The notes: generated by a model not told the origin, from the sequence alone. Positions 1-7,572 are shown, numbered from the stretch's first letter. The stretch: DNA of 40,777 nucleotides from Xanthobacteraceae bacterium (GCA_030037065.1 JASHRW010000017.1:1-40777); one strand, 5' to 3'. Numbers and translations are program-made.

Positions 1-314
1 CCGTTTCTTGCTTTTGGATCATAGACCCATGAGGGTCCGGCCCAAATTGAGAGCATCGTCTTACAGTCTCTTCGAACGTGATCCTTGATGGCCCATTCAC
101 TATGCACGTAGATCGGCTCCTTGATCTCAGCGCCCGTCTTGTCGTCTCTGCCTCGCAGATAGTGCGACACTTGTACGCGCGGTGATCGCGTCACGTCGGC
201 GGGCACCTTCTTTCGCAGATACTTTATTCGCCGATCAGCGGCACGCCATGCTTCCAAGGCTTTCCAGTAATTCTCAATTGCAAGAATTGCCGGATCGTTG
301 GCCGAAGTTGGCAT
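1..314 (-). CDS. Hypothetical protein, N-terminal part (runs off the left edge)
   Basis: An open minus-strand frame of 104 codons starts at the ATG at 314 and has no stop before the window edge. A perfect AGGAGG lies 5 nt upstream of that ATG, so the start is well supported. The visible part is soluble and charged, beginning MPTSANDPAILAIENYW, with a basic stretch (RRIKYLRKKV) near residue 30 and no signal peptide or membrane segment. I do not recognise the family. The strong ribosome site and clean frame argue for a real gene; its end and role lie outside the window. Confidence 0.65.
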   Translation of the reverse strand, partial: MPTSANDPAILAIENYWKALEAWRAADRRIKYLRKKVPADVTRSPRVQVSHYLRGRDDKTGAEIKEPIYVHSEWAIKDHVRRDCKTMLSIWAGPSWVYDPKARN

Positions 315-570
315 TTCAACCTCCTGTGTGATAGCGGAGCTAAACAGGGGAGCTAACTGCGCATGGATAAATGTCGGCAAGACGAGCTTGTGGACAAATA
401 GAAATTGGCGGGCAGTCTAAATGCTGCCCTGTGGACTGCCCGGATCATGCTCGATCGAGTCGGAGGTAGGCTTCCGGCAAGACGAAACCACGCCATCATG
501 CCCGGCTTTGTGCCAAGCAGCCGCGTCTTTGTACCTGCGGTCGCCGGGCAAGAATGGAGAAACCATACAA

Positions 571-682
571 ATGAGAGTGGATCACGCGGCGGATGCGGTC
601 TACCTCAACCTGACCGACCGGCCGATCAAGGACAGCGATGGACCTCGCCGCGCTCAAGCAGTTCACTTTCGAGGAAGCCTAA
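571..682 (+). pseudogene. Degenerate DUF2283-type gene with internal deletion
   Basis: Reading from the ATG at 571 gives MRVDHAADAVYLNLTDRPIK, which resembles the first strand-strand unit of DUF2283 proteins (pattern D-x-x-x-D-x-x-Y-x-x-L). At 641-682 another frame reads DLAALKQFTFEEA and then stops, which resembles a DUF2283 C-terminus. The roughly 30 residues expected between the halves are missing and the halves are out of frame. I read this as a remnant. Full-length DUF2283 proteins often sit next to DUF4258 partners as possible toxin-antitoxin pairs; no partner is seen here. The family call rests on remembered patterns. Confidence 0.45.
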
Positions 683-717
683 GTTTCAGCCGTGGGCACG
701 ACGCTTCGAGTCTTTGC

Positions 718-900
718 CTACCCTTGCTTCCGCTTCTTCCTGCCGAAGGCAGCGACCACTTCTTTTTTCTTGATTCGGGCCGCCGGATTGCCACGTTCAC
801 CGAGGCTCTGCTCCTCGGTACCATCGCCCATCATGCCGGGGTGAGGCACTTTTGACGTTGTGCGGCGCTTTTTGGCGGCCGCAGACTTTCGCTTCTTCAT
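718..900 (-). CDS. Small lysine-rich hypothetical protein (60 aa)
   Basis: A 60-codon frame starts at an ATG at 900 with GGAG 8 nt upstream. The product is very basic at both ends (MKKRKSAAAKKRR at the start, RKKRKQG at the end). Basic alanine/lysine-rich small proteins are common in rhizobial genomes and may bind nucleic acid, but no function can be assigned. Low-complexity composition makes a chance frame possible; the ribosome site is the main support. Confidence 0.4.
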   Translation of the reverse strand: MKKRKSAAAKKRRTTSKVPHPGMMGDGTEEQSLGERGNPAARIKKKEVVAAFGRKKRKQG

Positions 901-1171
901 GCCGAATACTCCGTGCGAGGGGCCGATGGTGAATGACGCATCATACGCTTTTCAACAAGCCGGCGACAGACTGCAAGAGGCATAGAGAGCAGACGTGAGC
1001 CGGTTCTCAGGTCGGCGGAGCTCGGACGGGCACAGCCTGGCAGACCGCAGATGGGGTAACGGGCGGGCGCGGAGGTTATAGCGCCGAAAGTGGTCGTCCC
1101 TCACAAAGATGGTGTGACGGAATCCGTCAACCAACTACCCGTTCCATGCGCAGGTTCATGGAATCGGTCGT

Positions 1172-2548
1172 CTAGATAGACAAGCCAGTTCGATCTGTCA
1201 CTTCACCATCTTCCACCACTAATGCCTTGCCAGCCGCCGCGTTGGCGCGCACGTTGGTTAGCGGCGTGGAGCCCTTGTTGGCGATCAGCAGAGCGCTGGA
1301 ATCCTGTCCATGCGCGAGCACCCTGCCCTTGATATCGATCGCGCCGACTCTCCCTCCCTCGACGGCGTAGGTTGCGACCTTGGTGCCATGGGTGACGACG
1401 TCGCCATTCACTACCAGCTTTTCGACGATACCGCCGGGCTTGACGCTGAAGGCCGCGGCCGGAAGCTGCATGTTGACGCCCTTGACGAGAGTGTTCCCGA
1501 CCGAGCCATGCGTGATGATGCTATCATCGACTACGATAGTGCCGACAGGTTTGCTCACCTGGATGCCGATTGAGCCGTCGCCAAAGGTCTCGATCGACTT
1601 AAACCGGATGTTCTTTACGGTGCCGTCGTATTGGTTGAACCCGCGGGCGCCGAGCCCGTGCGTGACGATCTCCCTTTCGGCGACGAAGTTGTTCACGGTG
1701 CCGAAGTTGACGAAGCCGATGCCGCTGGGGCCGTAGGAGACTACCGGAGCATGCACGCGCCAGTCCTCGACCGCGCCCCATGTATCCAAAACCATATCGT
1801 TCACGCCGTAGGTGACGACTTCGCCGAAATGTTCCACGAGCTTCGCCTTCACGCCATAGACGATGAACACGCCGGCCGTGATGACGTCGGCGGTGCCATA
1901 CGGCAGCATGCCGCAGGAATACACGGCGCCGGTGGTGAGCTTGTCGAGCTGCACCCATCCGCCCTGGTCGCCGAAGCCGCTCACGAAGATGCCCGAACCA
2001 ATCACGGGAGCATTTCTTGCGCCCGCAGAGATGTTGCTAAGCGAGGCGCTGATTGTCGACCGGGCATCGCCGCTGAAGTTGTAAACGGTCAACGCGCCCT
2101 GATACACGTTGACACCGTACTTCTGCGGCTGCTCGCTGTATCGGCGGCAGTCGCAGGCCGCAATGTGCAGCCTGTCCACAACGAGGTTCAGCTTGTCGGT
2201 GCCGCTGCGCGTGATGATGGAAACCTGGCCGGTGACGCTCAGATCGTCGAGGGTGATGCTGCCCATGTCGGCGAAACCTGTCTGGGTGTAAATCGCGCGG
2301 GCAGCGGGCGTGGCGATGACGGTGAGCTTGGCAACGCGGTTGTCGGCGGTAAGCCCGATCCCGTCCCCGTTGGAGAAGCCGAGGATGCAGCTGTCCTTAT
2401 CTTTACCTGTCAGCGCGAATCCAGGAGGGAGGATGATAGAGAAAGGGCATGCCACCGATGTTTGAAGTTCGAGCGTGCGCGGCCCCACTTCGGAGAGTGC
2501 CTGCATAAGGTCCGCGAGAGATGTGATGGGAGTGGGGGAATGGTTCAT
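1172..2548 (-). CDS. Repeat-containing beta-helix-like protein of unknown function
   Basis: This frame gives 458 residues from the ATG at 2548, preferred over one 18 codons upstream because GAGAGGGA lies just ahead of it. There is no signal peptide or membrane segment. The C-terminal half carries a repeated motif of the form [VI]-x-[TS]-[HYF]-G (VVTYG, VVSYG, IVTHG, SIETFG, IITHG, VVTHG, VLAHG). Five consecutive copies are exactly 25 residues apart, then 40, then 26. Alternating hydrophobic residues and regular Gly/Asn turns suggest a right-handed beta-solenoid with about one coil per repeat. The family is not recognised. A long palindrome (2613-2689) lies just upstream, possibly within the leader. 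Function unknown: an adhesin-like or carbohydrate-binding role is only a guess. Confidence 0.75.
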   Translation of the reverse strand: MNHSPTPITSLADLMQALSEVGPRTLELQTSVACPFSIILPPGFALTGKDKDSCILGFSNGDGIGLTADNRVAKLTVIATPAARAIYTQTGFADMGSITLDDLSVTGQVSIITRSGTDKLNLVVDRLHIAACDCRRYSEQPQKYGVNVYQGALTVYNFSGDARSTISASLSNISAGARNAPVIGSGIFVSGFGDQGGWVQLDKLTTGAVYSCGMLPYGTADVITAGVFIVYGVKAKLVEHFGEVVTYGVNDMVLDTWGAVEDWRVHAPVVSYGPSGIGFVNFGTVNNFVAEREIVTHGLGARGFNQYDGTVKNIRFKSIETFGDGSIGIQVSKPVGTIVVDDSIITHGSVGNTLVKGVNMQLPAAAFSVKPGGIVEKLVVNGDVVTHGTKVATYAVEGGRVGAIDIKGRVLAHGQDSSALLIANKGSTPLTNVRANAAAGKALVVEDGEVTDRTGLSI

Positions 2549-2612
2549 AGGGTCCCTCTCGGGAAGAAGCTGAGGTAATGGTACGGATTCTACAATAGTC
2601 AAAAAGCGTTGC

Positions 2613-2689
2613 TAGTGGTCCGATTCTAACATTCGCATCTCCTTTCGGCATGGCCTCATGCGAATGTTAGAAATCAAAAGGGCCACTAA
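2613..2689. repeat. Long palindromic intergenic repeat
   Basis: Left arm 2613-2638 and right arm 2658-2689 are inverted copies around a 19-nt spacer. The inner 15 bases (TTCTAACATTCGCAT and its complement) match perfectly; the outer part (TAGTGGTCC against GGGCCACTA) pairs with one mismatch and a few unpaired bases on the right arm. The form resembles dispersed palindromic repeats of Bradyrhizobium-type genomes. It may also fold in the leader of the beta-helix gene. Confidence 0.7.
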
Positions 2690-2755
2690 CTCTCTGCACG
2701 TTCACTTCGCCGCGGCCGGCTGCTACGCGGCCCGCGTCGAGCGGGCGTGATTGCC

Positions 2756-2840
2756 TCGTCATTGCGAGGAGCGGCAGCGACGAAGCAATTCAGGCCTTTG
2801 ACACAGCGCGGGATTGATTCGCTGTCGCTCGCAATGACGA
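2756..2840. repeat. REP-like palindrome with TCGTCATTGCGA arms
   Basis: The 12-bp ends TCGTCATTGCGA (2756-2767) and TCGCAATGACGA (2829-2840) are perfect inverted copies, and the inner sequence pairs imperfectly (GCGACGAAGCAATT against GATTGATTCGCTGTCGC). This is the familiar 'CGTCATTGCGAG...CTCGCAATGACG' intergenic repeat seen in many bacterial genomes. It lies between brnA and the beta-helix gene. Confidence 0.75.
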
Positions 2841-2863
2841 ATAGGAGGCGCGGGTGACTCCGC

Positions 2864-3130
2864 TCACCCTGCCTTCAATTTCCGCGCCTTGCGCAAATCC
2901 GAATTAATTCGCGTCTGCCAGCCGCTGCCGGTCTTGCGGTAGGCAGCAAGCACGTCCGTGTCGAGACGGAGTTTCACCGCCTGTTTGGGGTTGGGTAGCG
3001 GTGGCCGGCCGCGACGCAGGACCTTCTCACCCTTCCGGATTTCGGCGCGATCGAAGAACCTCTCCGTCAGCTCCGGCGCATCGTCGGGATCAGTCCATGC
3101 GGCGGCGCCAGATTTCTTCTTCCTTGGCAT
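2864..3130 (-). CDS. brnA: BrnA-type antitoxin
   Basis: This 88-residue protein has the BrnA layout: a charged N-terminus, a PDDAPELTERFF segment, an RRGRPPLPNPKQAV linker and a C-terminal ribbon-helix-helix-like part (KLRLDTDVLAAYRKTGSGWQ followed by TRINSDLRKA). BrnA binds and neutralises the BrnT RNase and represses its own operon. The gene starts at an ATG at 3130, inside the 3' end of brnT (41-nt overlap), so the two are translationally coupled. It is the first of three brnA genes in the window. Confidence 0.9.
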   Translation of the reverse strand: MPRKKKSGAAAWTDPDDAPELTERFFDRAEIRKGEKVLRRGRPPLPNPKQAVKLRLDTDVLAAYRKTGSGWQTRINSDLRKARKLKAG

Positions 3131-3362
3131 GACAGTGCCTCATCGAGATGACGTGGTCGGCCTCGCCCCGCTGCGTCCAGACCATCACCACTAACCGGCC
3201 GTCAAGATGGCCCGCAGTGATGAACCGAGTCTCGCCGTAATCGCGGCGGTCGTCTACGACCGTCGCGGTGCGACCGACAAACACTTCGGCCGCACGTGCG
3301 AAATCCAGTCCTCGATGCTTCAGCGTGAGATCACGCTTCGCTGGATCGAAGGTGATCTTCAC
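3090..3362 (-). CDS. brnT: BrnT-type RNase toxin
   Basis: This 90-residue protein matches BrnT: a start MKITFDPAKRDLTLKHRGLDF, a central DDRRDYGETRF segment, a VVMVWTQRG strand and the C-terminal VISMRHCHAKEEE helix. BrnT toxins are small RNases that inhibit translation and are held in check by BrnA. The start is a GTG at 3362 with GGGGG 9 nt upstream; a TACAAT hexamer close to the start hints at a very short leader. brnT comes first and brnA overlaps its end, the usual order. A small secreted-protein gene ends 22 nt upstream. Confidence 0.9.
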   Translation of the reverse strand: MKITFDPAKRDLTLKHRGLDFARAAEVFVGRTATVVDDRRDYGETRFITAGHLDGRLVVMVWTQRGEADHVISMRHCHAKEEEIWRRRMD

Positions 3363-3384
3363 TTAATTGTACCCCCAATAAATG

Positions 3385-3642
3385 TCAAGCAAAGCGTAAC
3401 TCTTCCGTGGTGTCGAACACGCACTGCACGTAATCATTCGGATTCGCTACGAAGTAGACGATCAGGAACCAATTCTGCGGATTGGTCGTAGCAGTGGCGC
3501 GATAAATCTGTTCGAGGCGATCGACTACCGCGCAGTGATATTGAGCAAGCAGCGCGCGCAAGGTCGCTGCCGGTTCCTTCGCGCGTCCTAGCGTGGGGGC
3601 ACACAGTAACACCGCGGCAGCCAGGAATGCGCGTGCGATCAC
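3385..3642 (-). CDS. Small secreted hypothetical protein
   Basis: An 85-residue product with a clear signal peptide (MIARAFLAAAVLLCAPTLGRA, cleavage probably after residue 21). The mature part has two cysteines (HCAVV and VQCVF) that could form one disulfide, and a conserved-looking NWFLIVYF...DYVQCVFD block. This resembles small periplasmic proteins of unknown role common in Bradyrhizobium relatives. It lies 22 nt upstream of brnT on the same strand, but nothing suggests a functional link. Confidence 0.7.
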   Translation of the reverse strand: MIARAFLAAAVLLCAPTLGRAKEPAATLRALLAQYHCAVVDRLEQIYRATATTNPQNWFLIVYFVANPNDYVQCVFDTTEELRFA

Positions 3643-4627
3643 CGGTGCCCTCTACCGCCCCAACAGCCGCAACATTAGCGAGCGCATCCAAAGGTTGCAA
3701 TCGTAGAGTTGGATCGGTTGTGTCTGCGGGCGGGGTGCCGTGTTCAAGCGAATCGTGGGTTTTTGGGCTCGGCTTGGTTGCGGTGCTTGGTGGCGCTGCG
3801 GGTATGTCGCCAAAGGCGGCCCGCGCAGTCGGTCCGGGAGGCGAAAAACGATGGCGCACCGATGAGCCCGGCGGAATGTTGTGTCTCTGCTCGTGAATAG
3901 AATGTCACTTTCGTATTGACAAAATGTCCTTCTTTCGGGTACAGTAAAACATCCTGCTCGTTGTGCCTACGGGGGACGCTTCTCGAGACGATCCCTGAAG
4001 CGGAGCAGGTGCGGTTCCCGCGGGCGGGGCTCGTAACCCCGCACTCGGGCGGCCTGGGCATCGTCCCCGCCGGCATTACGACCGGCGAGCCAGGTGCTTG
4101 GCTTAAGCGCGGTCAATGGCGCGGGTAACGCCCGAGTCCTCCTGATCGCGTGAAGCGCGGCCTGGGTCGAGTCGTCAGCGTTCGCCCTGCGACGAGAGCC
4201 GCAGCGGAGCGCCGGAAGGCGAGCGCGCCCGAAGCGGGTGGTTCGCGCGAGCGAATCATTCGTGGCGCGCGCCGCGCCCGGAGCACTTTCGGATGGTAAC
4301 GTCTGAGAGTGTGGCGCGGCTGGTTGCGTACGCGCCTTTCGGCGCTCCGCCTCCCCCGTCTTTATTTGTTCGGGAGGCCGTTCGTTGCTGTTTGACAAAG
4401 CTCGGGCGCAAAACCGTGCCGCGAGAACGAGATGCGTGTCGTGTGTAGGGGCGGCCCTTGTGGCCGCCCGCCAGCGTTTCGGTCATAAGCGCCCCCTACG
4501 GCCGCTATAGCGCCGCTCGCAAAGCCCCCGCCCTCGCAGCTTTCGCAGCTCGGGCACCCTCTCCCCGCAAGTGGGGCGAGGAAAGCGCGCAACGCTGTTT
4601 GAAATTGTGGATCGGAGAATGAAGCGA
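3643..4627. other. Non-coding stretch of about 1 kb with many hairpins
   Basis: No convincing gene is seen here; the frames present are arginine/proline-rich shadows. Three parts can be told apart. At 3890-3950 an AT-richer block holds two similar units (AATGTCACTTTCG and AATGTCCTTCTTTCGG), which could be an insertion-sequence end. At 4024-4377 there is a chain of short perfect hairpins: GCGGGG/CCCCGC at 4024-4042, GCCGG/CCGGC at 4069-4086, GGCG/CGCC at 4118-4132, GCGCC/GGCGC at 4332-4345 and CCTCCC/GGGAGG at 4350-4377. At 4445-4499 there is a separate repeat. A structured RNA is possible but unproven. Confidence 0.5.
4445..4499. repeat. GTAGGGGCG...CGCCCCCTAC palindromic repeat
   Basis: A perfect inner hairpin (GGGCGGCC at 4449-4456, GGCCGCCC at 4462-4469) sits inside outer ends GTAGGGGCG and CGCCCCCTAC that are inverted copies apart from one extra base. 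Short 'GTAGGGGCGGCCCTTGTGGC' units occur in many bacterial genomes as dispersed intergenic repeats. No gene overlaps it. Confidence 0.6.
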
Positions 4628-5068
4628 TTACTTCACCGTGATCACCAGCCCATTGAGGTCGGCGCTGACGATGGCGCCGACCGAACTGCCGGTGAGCGTC
4701 AGCACCGCGCCCTTCTGATTGGTGAGCACGATCGCCTGCGCGCCCCGCCCGACGGCCGCGCCGACATTGCCCGCGGCATAGACGCCGGCGACGTCGCCTG
4801 GGCCGCGGATGTGGCTCACGGTGCCGCGGAAGTGCGTTTCCGAAGCGCCGAAGGTGAATCCGTAGCTCAGTCCGCCGATGCCGAGCGCGTAGCGTCTGCC
4901 GTGGAAGAAGAGCGTGCCCGAGCCGGCCGAGCCGCCGATGACAAAGCCGGCCTTGACCACGCTGAAGGTGATGCCGCCTTCGTCGGCGTAGGCGGCTGGC
5001 GCGAACGTGGCGGCGGCCAAGGCCAGCACTGCGATGAGGCCTGCACGAACGGCGGATAAGCTGCGCAT
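4628..5068 (-). CDS. Conserved secreted glycine-rich protein of unknown function
   Basis: The 146-residue product has a signal peptide (MRSLSAVRAGLIAVLALAAA... ending near AYA-D, residue 28-29). The mature part is rich in Gly and small residues: VVKAGFVIGGSAGSGTLFF, IGGLSYGFTFGASE, VYAAGNVGAAVGRGAQ, then LTLTGSSVGAIVSADLNGL. The alternating pattern suggests a compact beta-rich periplasmic protein. I believe this is a conserved alphaproteobacterial family but cannot name it. It resembles SYLF/YSC84 lipid-binding proteins only in composition. Confidence 0.7.
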   Translation of the reverse strand: MRSLSAVRAGLIAVLALAAATFAPAAYADEGGITFSVVKAGFVIGGSAGSGTLFFHGRRYALGIGGLSYGFTFGASETHFRGTVSHIRGPGDVAGVYAAGNVGAAVGRGAQAIVLTNQKGAVLTLTGSSVGAIVSADLNGLVITVK

Positions 5069-5214
5069 GGGCGTTTGCTCCTGAATTTGGTCCTGAAGAT
5101 GTGTGACGACGCGAATCGGCTATGCCCCCAGGGAAACATACCGCGCGGGCGGCCTGATGCCTATTTCCCCGCGGGCTTTTACCGCGTACGGCGGCAGCGC
5201 AGCGTCGGGCGCAT

Positions 5215-5970
5215 TCAGCGTGGTGAGGCTTTTTTGCGCCCTGCTGCGGTCGCACGTTTTGCCGGGCGAGATCGGCTGCGGCCGATGGCGTCGATCTGGG
5301 CATTCAGGGTGGACAGCACTGTGGCCATCTCCTGCGGTCCGATTGTGGACCAGTGCATGGTGCGCAAGGTGATGTTGCGCCCTGATTGGAATGCCAGAAG
5401 GCTGGAGATCAGGAGGAGCGCCTGAAGGCGGGCCGCTGGGTCGCCGTCGGTGCTGGCGAGAATGCGGGCGATCAAGCGTGCGGTGATTTCAACGCCTGGC
5501 CGCCAAAGGCTTTCATAGAGAATCTCGAACGCCGGGCCGGGGTCGCGCAATTCCCTGGCGACGAACTGGGCCCAGCTCTCGGTCTCCTTCGAACCGACGA
5601 GAAGACCGGCGAGGGCTCCGATGAGCGCCTTAAGGTGGGCACGCGCGGTCTCGGCGCTGCAATCCTCGCGCAAAGCTTCACGAGCTTTTGCAGCGGCGGC
5701 CGTTGTGTGGCTGCGGTAGCGTTCAACAATGGCCGCGGCGCAGGCGCGGTAGAGGCCTTCTTTGTCACCAAAGTGATATTGCAGGGCCGGCAGGCTGACC
5801 CCCGACGCCTCCGCAATCTGCCGCGTGGTCACGCTCCTGAAAGAGGCATCGCCGAACGCCCTCAGGGCGATGTCGAGAATCCGTTTTCGGGTTTCCTCGC
5901 CCTTGCGATAGCCAGCATTGGCGGCGGCACGCGCCGACGTTTTGGGACCAGGCGGGACGGTTTCCGACAC
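5215..5970 (-). CDS. TetR/AcrR-family transcriptional regulator (CecR-like C-terminal domain)
   Basis: The N-terminal HTH is clear: EETRKRILDIALRAFGD, then SVTTRQIAEASGVSLPALQY and HFGDKEGLYRA. The C-terminal part (SWAQFVARELRDPGPAFEILYE, then MHWSTIGP...) fits the DUF1956/CecR type that binds small lipophilic ligands. A GTG at 5970 with GAAAGG 9 nt upstream gives 251 residues; a TTG 17 codons further upstream is less likely. It is divergent from the MpaB-like oxygenase gene, and two matching palindromes lie between them, so it probably represses that gene and itself. The basic C-terminal tail (RPAKRATAAGRKKASPR) is unusual. Confidence 0.88.
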   Translation of the reverse strand: MSETVPPGPKTSARAAANAGYRKGEETRKRILDIALRAFGDASFRSVTTRQIAEASGVSLPALQYHFGDKEGLYRACAAAIVERYRSHTTAAAAKAREALREDCSAETARAHLKALIGALAGLLVGSKETESWAQFVARELRDPGPAFEILYESLWRPGVEITARLIARILASTDGDPAARLQALLLISSLLAFQSGRNITLRTMHWSTIGPQEMATVLSTLNAQIDAIGRSRSRPAKRATAAGRKKASPR

Positions 5971-6106
5971 TCTTTGACGCCTTTCTTTCGCGCGCCGCCG
6001 CAAATTGTGCAGGTTGCGCAACGCCTTATGGCAACGGCAACGCCGCGATCAGCGGCGCCGGATGCCGGGTGTGGTCTTGCGACCCCGAATTCGCCCTTGC
6101 GGTAAA

Positions 6107-6152
6107 ACTTATCACATGATAGGTATCTTGTAAAACCTATCAAACGATAGAT
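6107..6152. promoter_or_regulatory. Two tandem palindromic operators for the TetR regulator
   Basis: Two 18-bp near-palindromes lie 28 bp apart between the divergent tetR and oxygenase genes: ACTTATCACATGATAGGT (6107-6124) and ACCTATCAAACGATAGAT (6135-6152). They agree at 14 of 18 positions, giving AC-Y-TATCA-M-A-Y-GATAG-R-T, and each is a dyad built on TATCA/GATAG. Size, symmetry and place are typical of TetR-family sites. The AT-rich block would also contain the promoters of both genes. Confidence 0.75.
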
Positions 6153-6189
6153 ATAGACCAGTGCCAACCCCGACGGAGCCAGACGAGCC

Positions 6190-7557
6190 ATGACCACTGC
6201 GATCAGGATCACCGCCACCCCGATCATCAGCGCACCGACCACACCGTTCACGGCTTTCGCCGCGGCGGACGCCGCCCAAGCTGCCGATATTCCTTCGATG
6301 TACGGCCGCGTGGATTTTTCGATCACACCGGAGCGGTTCACGGCGGACCTCCGCGACGAGACCGAACTTGCTCCGGAGTATGCGGAGCGCCGTGCGGAAC
6401 TGCTCGCCAACAAAGAGCGGGTCGCCCTGATAAAGGCCTACACCATGCATGGCGACCCGGTGGCTGACACCTACGCGGCGCTCATTCCGCAATACGGATT
6501 CCGGCGGTTGGCGACCATGCTGCAGGAGGCGTGCGATCGCGGGATAGAGAACATGGCCTCCGCTCCCCCGGAGCTCGTCCGGTTCATCAGGGCGATGGAA
6601 CAGTTCCCCGCGTGGCTCGACGCGAGATTGATCGAACAGGGCGCGCGGATCGAGCGCAACGCTTACGCCCACCGGGCTCCTTTCATTATCCGGGGCGGCC
6701 TGATCGCGACCTTCATGAACAAGTATGCGGCTCTGCCGATGGCATTGACCGGCGGCATGTCGAACAAGTCGGCCGCACACCGCGTGAACGAGACGGCGAT
6801 CTTTTTCACTCAGACGGTGATGCCCGATGTGCTCGATCGCCACGGCGCCGCCTTCAAAGACGCAGCAATGGTCCGCCTCATGCATTCGATGGTCCGGTTC
6901 AACATCCTGAGCCGCGGCGATCGGTGGGACGCCAAGACCTATGGCATTCCGATTCCGCAGGTCGACCAGATGCCGGCCGGTCTGATGTCGATCTTCGTCA
7001 TTGCGCGAAAGGCGCTTCGCCGAGGCCGCACGGAGTTCACGCCCGCCGAGCGCGCGCGTGTCGAACTGGCCCGTTACCGCTGCTTCCTGCTCGGCCTGCC
7101 GCAAGACCTGCTCGTGGATACGCCGCAGGCTATTTTTGATCTCCTGTTGACCCGCCACGCTACGTTGCGAAAGGGCTTCGACGATAATTGCGCCGCCCTT
7201 GTTCGCGCCATGTTGACGGCTGACCTGACCTCGGACCATTCCTTGCCCGGCCGCCTTCACACATGGCTCGAGCGCGGATTCGCCAAGGTATATTTCGTCA
7301 CGAACCTGATGCGGGGAGGCAAAAGCGCAGCCGCCAAGGTCGGAGTCCAAGTCGGGTTGGCCGATTACATCGCCGCCGCGGCGGCCGGCATCCTGATCAC
7401 CTCAGGGATGGCGGCCTATGCGGTCGCCGCGCGGATCGGACTGATCAGCGACGCGGCCGACCGTTCGCTGGTCCGCAAATTGACCAAGCAGCTCAAGCGC
7501 TATGGGTCCGCCGAATTCACGACGGATGCGGCAACATATCGGCCTGCCCACACCTGA
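6190..7557 (+). CDS. MpaB/Lcp-type (DUF2236) oxygenase-like protein
   Basis: A 455-residue protein that fits the ER-bound oxygenase mpaB / rubber oxygenase Lcp catalytic family (DUF2236), whose studied members are heme enzymes cleaving carbon-carbon double bonds. Visible features are an NAYAHRAPFIIRGGLIATFM block with a HRVNETAIFF helix after it, RLMHSMVRFN, YGIPIPQVDQM and a helical C-terminal half. A hydrophobic segment near residues 393-416 (YIAAAAAGILITSGMAAYAV) may anchor it to the membrane. There is no clear signal peptide. The ATG at 6190 has GGAG about 12 nt upstream. Its divergent TetR neighbour suggests induction by a hydrophobic compound. The substrate cannot be told from sequence. 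Confidence 0.75.
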   Translation: MTTAIRITATPIISAPTTPFTAFAAADAAQAADIPSMYGRVDFSITPERFTADLRDETELAPEYAERRAELLANKERVALIKAYTMHGDPVADTYAALIPQYGFRRLATMLQEACDRGIENMASAPPELVRFIRAMEQFPAWLDARLIEQGARIERNAYAHRAPFIIRGGLIATFMNKYAALPMALTGGMSNKSAAHRVNETAIFFTQTVMPDVLDRHGAAFKDAAMVRLMHSMVRFNILSRGDRWDAKTYGIPIPQVDQMPAGLMSIFVIARKALRRGRTEFTPAERARVELARYRCFLLGLPQDLLVDTPQAIFDLLLTRHATLRKGFDDNCAALVRAMLTADLTSDHSLPGRLHTWLERGFAKVYFVTNLMRGGKSAAAKVGVQVGLADYIAAAAAGILITSGMAAYAVAARIGLISDAADRSLVRKLTKQLKRYGSAEFTTDAATYRPAHT

Positions 7558-7572
7558 TCGATGCGCAGCGTG

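Noticed and set aside
1631-2578. Plus-strand frame of 315 codons opposite the beta-helix gene
   Set aside because: Composition typical of an antisense shadow; no domain and no ribosome site.
4000-4150. Cobalamin riboswitch or other known RNA
   Set aside because: The conserved core sequences of cobalamin, RNase P, tmRNA and SRP RNAs were not found.
4362-5303. Long 313-codon minus-strand frame
   Set aside because: Very arginine/histidine-rich and overlapping the clear secreted protein at 4628-5068 in another frame; a GC-rich shadow.
6112-7350. Minus-strand frame of 412 codons opposite the MpaB-like gene
   Set aside because: Antisense shadow of a gene with clear family motifs; no recognisable domain.
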